This document shows positions 59,611 through 64,000 of a stretch of 64,000 bases of DNA, piece after piece (position 1 is the first letter of the stretch; every line of letters starts with the position of its first letter). The notes beneath the pieces are model-generated. The model had not been told where the DNA came from, searched no databases, and was given only the letters and a program-made list of their open reading frames with translations. The translations under genes were made by a program, and so were the position numbers. Source of the stretch: Zychaea mexicana (taxonomy: Eukaryota; Mucoromycota; Mucoromycetes; Mucorales; Lichtheimiaceae); contig NW_026516675.1 in NCBI RefSeq assembly GCF_025766255.1, positions 496,001 through 560,000 on the forward strand, read 5' to 3'.

Positions 59611-59925
59611 AATGGCACCTTTAGAAGTAATAGGCGCAGCTTATAGTCGATCTGGAACAGATAGCTTACGTACTGCTCTTGATATACTTGGGTACGCAGT
59701 TATACCGTAGGAATAGACTCTAATTACTAATAAGAATCTCGGAATACGTGCCACTAGAGCGGTTGTTGGCGTTAAAGCTTGAAGATGGCGTTGATCGGCA
59801 CACGATTTGCGCTTTCCTCGGAAAACCGGTTCCTGCTGTTCCGTATTCACGAAATTAACTCGACCAAAGAGTTCAACGACAAGATACCGGATTTTCTTAA
59901 ACAGTTCCAAGAAAATAATCAGTAG
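59611..59925 (+). pseudogene. Internally deleted sulfotransferase-like copy
   Basis: Exon 1 (about 27 codons, MAPLEVIGAAYSRSGTDSLR) and its upstream sequence match the intact copy 1 kb away. After its GTACGC donor only about 60 bases of intron-like sequence remain before the text rejoins at the exon-3 segment YVPLERLLALKLEDG. Exon 2 and about two thirds of exon 3 are gone. A TTACTAATAAG acceptor could still splice in frame, but an extra base near 59853-59858 then gives a stop soon after PYSRN. The TATA box of the intact copy is also lost. Remaining codons end with FLKQFQENNQ and TAG in the shifted frame. Dead gene. Confidence 0.85.
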
Positions 59926-60521
59926 CTACTATGGATGCTGCTGAAAGCATATAAAATTCTGGCGTTTGATCATGACATGGTTTAGATTCTTTGCCGTTTT
60001 GAACAGAATCTTTCAGGTTGATGCCAGATTTGTTAATGAGATAATCATGAAATGATGTGTGTTATGAGGAGGGGATATGGTTGCCAACAACTTTTTTTGA
60101 TTTGGGAAACACTACTACCATGAGGGTATATTTCATTACCTACCCAAGCAACTATGATTCGCGCAACAGCTGCTATGTATGCATGCCTAAATATATCACA
60201 ATGATGATAATTTCTGTATTGATAGCACTTGAACAGCGATATCAGTAAATATATTAGTATCACTTAAGGACCTCACTCCATCGCAATATAGTACAAACGT
60301 CGCTTCACCATACCCCTATAAGGACATTGTGCTTTCATGACAACTAGAAATGATCTCGACAGTATTGCACCATTTGTTGATGAAGTACTCGAATAAATGT
60401 TACAATACTGTATGTAAAATCAAATAAAACAGTGATTGGCAGATGCAATGCAAACTAATGTACGCACATGCATTTACTGCAGCCATAACGTTCAGCCCCC
60501 TTAGAAAAAGGTGCAATCTTC

Positions 60522-60530
60522 TATATAAAA
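60522..60530 (+). promoter_or_regulatory. TATA box of the intact sulfotransferase-like gene
   Basis: TATATAAAA lies 76-84 bases before the start codon. The disabled copy at 13702 keeps a TATATAAA at the same relative place; the deleted copy at 59611 does not. Confidence 0.5.
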
Positions 60531-60605
60531 GAGCACAAATTGTGTGGCGATTATTTTTCTCTACTTTTTACTTTACCCGTTAACTCTTGTGTGCACCTTT
60601 ATATA

Positions 60606-61437
60606 ATGGCACCATTAGAAGTGATAGGTGCAGCTTATAGTCGATCTGGAACAGATAGCTTACGCGCTGCTCTTGATATACTTGGGTACGTAATTAGGAC
60701 ACAAGGAATAACCTTTTTTTGCTGACATTATATACTGTTACAGTTACCGCACCCTTCACGCCAAAGTCATGTTAATGGAAAAAGTTGGAAGGCCTGAACT
60801 TTTTGAAGACGCATATGACCATCCTGACAAGCCCGTGGACTGGAATTACCTTTTCGATGGCTTTGATGCAGCCGTAGAATTGTAAAGTATAGTATGATAA
60901 TAGCCTTAGGATATGATTATGAGTTAGGTAATTAGGGTCTTACAGGGCGATTAACCCGTGTTTTATCTCATTATTTTTTTTAGCCCAGCGATCTGCTTTG
61001 TCCGACCTCTTTTAGAAGCATACCCAAACGCCAAGGTCATTCTTATTGAGCGAGATGCGGACAGCTGGTATGAGTCTGTCAAGAACAATGTCATCAAGAT
61101 GCTTGAAGTTGCGGAGGCGCGAGAACTTTCAGAGCATGGTACACATCTAATACGCGCATTTGAAAAATTATGGCTCGATGGTGTACTCCTCGATCCAAAG
61201 TTGCGGGCAGATGCAGAGGAAGTGAAATCAAGATACAAAGCGCATAATGCGTGGGTCAAGGAGCATGTGCCACAGGAACGGTTGCTAGCATTGAAGCTTG
61301 AAGAAGGCATTAACTGGGATAAGATGTGTGCGTTCCTCGGAAAGCCCGTCCCCGCAGAACCGTATCCACGAATCAATTCTAGCAAGGAATTCAACGAGGA
61401 AATACCGAACTTTGCTGAGAGACTAGAAGATTTGTGA
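60606..61437 (+). CDS. Sulfotransferase-like P-loop protein (Sulfotransfer_4 type), intact
   Basis: Three exons: 60606-60685, 60744-60881 and 60984-61437; about 223 residues. The start MAPLEVIGAAYSRSGTDSLR holds the phosphosulfate-binding-loop position (family: VIGAGxxRTGTxSL). Then LGYRTLHAKVM and the FDGFDAAVEFPAICFVRPLL segment that lines the active site, EAYPNAKVILIERDADSWYE (family ...PdAKFILTxRdxdxWyxS), and a C-terminal LLALKLEEGINWDKMCAFLG and KPVPAEPYPRIN. This matches the fungal NAD-independent sulfotransferase-like family PF17784; substrates are mostly unknown. Two broken paralogues lie at 13702 and 59611. All introns are in the same positions in the copies. Confidence 0.85.
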
Positions 61438-61833
61438 TCACATTGTTATCCTGGTATAAAAAAAGCATGTAAACTTTCATTTAAGACACTGATAGCGGTT
61501 ATTTTTGAAGACATACATGTGTTTAAGCACATATCATGAGTTATAAAAAATTGCCCTTTTTATCGAGAAGCACCTATTATCACTTATTTCCATTCAGAAA
61601 AAAGGTTCATGAATGTACTAAGAACGAATATGTATGATATGAGAAGTGGCGTGGTTTGCCGCCGCGATGCGCGACTACATATCCCACGAGAGCCACGGCC
61701 TGCAATAAGAAGCATTTCTACTCCTACATAGAAATCATGTCTTACACTATGAGAATTGATAATAAGATCGAGGAAGCACCTAAAAATGACCATGGGTAAT
61801 CATATGAATAACACGTTGTTAGAAAGCAAACAA

Positions 61834-64000
61834 TTAGAATAAACTATCCACTTTAGCTTTAACGCCGTGCTTGCCAGTGTATTTGTCTATGAGATGTTTA
61901 ACGGTACGTTCACGATCACCGCCAAACGTATTCGCCACGTGAAGGATTTCAGAGCATTTTGGCAACATGAAGCGTGTGTGTAGGTATTCCATGTACGTTC
62001 CTCCTTGGTCTATTAAAGGCACCAAGGGTGTGTCGATGGGTGCATCAAAATACTTGCGTTTCATTTCACTAGCATCCACTTGTTCCAAAGTTGGTGGATG
62101 CCACTTTGGTTTTGTTCGAGTCACTAGCGTTGATCGTGTTCCTTCTGTAAATTCTCACTCAGCCTGTTAAGATATTTTTTTACTGTGTTTAGTATAAAGA
62201 GAAAACTAGTAGTAAGAGAAATCTTTACGTCGTATGTGCTCTTATTATTTTTTCTCGGATATATCTTTAAAGAGAAAAGGTTTGATAATCAATACTTTAC
62301 CAGGGTTCTGTGGGCCAACTGATACTCTAATTTCATGCAATCCAACAAAGAGAGGCGGGATCCGCTATGTAACAGCTGTAACGATCGTTTCAGTGATGTT
62401 GGAGACATGCACTTCAGTTGATCCAACGTTTCTTTGGCCCAATTCACTGCTGTCGTTTCATTCTTAAGAAAGCAATGATTTCTTCCACAGTATTGTGTTG
62501 GAAAGATCTACAGTTTTACAAAATCATTGAATAATGAGTGCTATGCTACAATTTTCTTTTCGCCCAGCCAAAGCATCATGATAGATTATGCAAATTGTAG
62601 CGTTGGTGTGTGTGCTAACTACCATACCGATTGACAGCTTCGTAAATACCACCACCTAAAGAAAATGCAGGTGCCTTCTCTTCTTTGTCTATATCTTCCG
62701 CTGAGAATTTTTCGATCACTGCATTGATATCATCCTTGTCCAACGTATTTTCTTTTTGTACCGCAAGGTCGTCAAGGGTAGCTTCCAACGCGTTTATCCT
62801 TTTTGCTGGGACATAATGTGTCGCAATGCCGGAATAACTATGAAACTTACAAATATATCGTCTTTACCGTCAGTACCTGCCTTGTAAATGAAATTCAAAA
62901 GAAAAAGAAAGAAAGAAGGCTTACAATATATCCGGCCCTTGCAAACGCTGAGCTGTCAATGCAAGTTAGTGTCCCACATATCCATCCAATCGAGGCATCC
63001 AGAAGCTTGCACTGGCATCGTTAAAGTGACCAATGATGTTCTCCGGCATGGAATAGACCGAGTTTTCTGTAGCAATACGGAACGGAGCATTCATTGCTAA
63101 GCGCACAGCAGCGCCCACTGCATACATACACACACACACACAGATATTAGACACGCAATCGGTTAGTCATCTTTAAGTTTCTCATGTTTAGTTCTATTCA
63201 TCAATTTTTTTTACACCTACTCGTGATACCACCCATAAGGGCTATATATGGCTTCTTTAAGCTGCCTATCAAATGTTGCAATTGACAGTGCCTATAGAAA
63301 ATATGGGCTGCCTCATGGTGACGACCAGCTTCTTCCAGATCTAACAAAGCTGGAATGATGATTACACGTTAATAATTCTTCCTCATGATATTTTGAACAG
63401 TTCTGTATTCCTTCCCACCCTTGAGCCACCACTGGAACTATCATATATTCAAAACGGAAGCATAAATTATAGAATTACCTTTGATATCACCACCTGCACG
63501 AAATGCTTTGTTACCATTGCCTTTGACAAAAATAACCTTGCTGCTTTCCAACTTTTCCCACGCCTATATGCATTTTGCAGCAGAGGCGGGGATGTTCATA
63601 TCCTTATTAGTTCATATGTTGTCAGGCTCAAAAAGACATGAAGAAGGTACGTACCAGTAACTTTTCAATCATAATTTCGCACATTTCGGTGTTAAAAGCA
63701 TTTAGCTTTTTGGGACGATTAAGTAGGATCTCACAGACACCACTTGGATGTTCATGAGTCAGTGCTGCTGCAGCAGTTGCCTATATATTAGGTGCAGATA
63801 ACGAGATGTTAATGGGTATAAATAGACATATGCATGATTAGTCATCAATAAATAGATAGCATCTTTGCTGGATGATGCTGGGGTTGTCGTTGACGATGAT
63901 TATGTGGTGACGAGACAAAACCGTGTTAGAGAAAGCGTATACCTCATGTTGAAATTGTTGAGGCGATGTAGAACGTTCTTGAGCTGAATTGGTGTGCTAT
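61834..64000 (-). pseudogene. 3-hydroxyisobutyryl-CoA hydrolase-like gene, broken and cut by window edge
   Basis: Minus-strand exons in order from the right edge give ALTHEHPSGVCEILLNRPKK, VIFVKGNGNKAFRAGGDIK, LIGSLKKPYIALMGGITMG, VRLAMNAPFRIATENSVYSM and PENIIGHFND, then LALTAQRLQGPDI, YSGIATHYVP, TLDQLKCMSPTSLKRSLQLL and finally TRTKPKWHPPTLEQVDA. This is the HIBCH order within the crotonase superfamily (valine breakdown, mitochondria). The Glu and Asp of PExxIGxFxD are kept. Three lesions are seen: TAA at 62966-62968 where Tyr is expected; a one-base frameshift near 62461-62475; and TGA at 62155-62157 near the start of the last exon. The N-terminus is outside the window. Either a dead paralogue or, less likely, several sequencing errors. 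Confidence 0.75.

Noticed and set aside
62955..62985. A 25-base intron (GTGGGA...TTGACAG) that would remove the TAA in the HIBCH-like gene
   Set aside because: It is far shorter than any other intron here and splicing it shifts the frame away from the conserved LALTAQRL segment, so the TAA is treated as a true stop.

Overview
This window is nuclear DNA of a fungus. The genes are dense and cut by many short introns (about 50-130 bases, GT...YAG, some with CTAAC/CTAAT branch motifs). The proteins are rich in polyQ, His, Ser and Asn runs, and intergenic DNA is full of short microsatellites. Gene content (mitochondrial EF-Tu, Rieske protein, Sec61, Sec66, MRG15/EAF3, striatin, Ytp1, PAS protein, secreted glycoprotein) and the coding style suggest an early-diverging fungus, most likely Mucoromycota (Mucorales). 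The species cannot be fixed from the sequence alone. I see no tRNA, rRNA, CRISPR array or intact transposon.

Layout. 1-5.3 kb: a GPI-anchored Pro-rich wall protein (-) and SEC61 alpha (-). 6.7-12.9 kb: PHO88 (-), then striatin (+, 14 exons) and a small NDUFA4/MLRQ subunit (+). 13.7-19.5 kb: a broken sulfotransferase-like gene (+), mitochondrial EF-Tu TUF1 (-) and a secreted glycoprotein (-). 19.5-22.6 kb holds no gene I can support. 22.6-32.6 kb: DinB-like protein (-), glucosidase II alpha (+), LYRM2 (-), mitochondrial uS17 (-), Ytp1-like membrane protein (-). 34.2-42 kb: SEC66 (-) divergent from EAF3/MRG15 (+), an AGFG-type ArfGAP (-) divergent from lipid-droplet hydrolase LDAH (+), and a low-complexity protein (-). 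42.4-48.3 kb: PLDc_N membrane protein (-), a LINE-like zinc-finger relic (+), a short PAS protein (+), a C2H2 factor (-). 51.3-52.5 kb: Rieske protein (+). 54.1-59.0 kb: complete telomerase reverse transcriptase in about 24 exons (-). 59.6-64 kb: one internally deleted and one intact sulfotransferase-like gene (+), and a decaying 3-hydroxyisobutyryl-CoA hydrolase-like gene (-) that runs off the window.

Most genes are unrelated housekeeping loci with no operon logic, though some share themes: ER protein entry and N-glycan trimming (SEC61, SEC66, PHO88/SND3, glucosidase II alpha) and mitochondrial function (TUF1, uS17, LYRM2, NDUFA4, Rieske). The most notable parts are the intron-rich TERT gene, the graded series of intact and decayed sulfotransferase paralogues, the dead HIBCH-like gene, and clusters of GTTGCTA-type (X-box-like) motifs, two of which lie upstream of mitochondrial genes. 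Exon borders were inferred by hand from reading frame, splice signals and family knowledge; CDS coordinates span first to last coding base and include introns.
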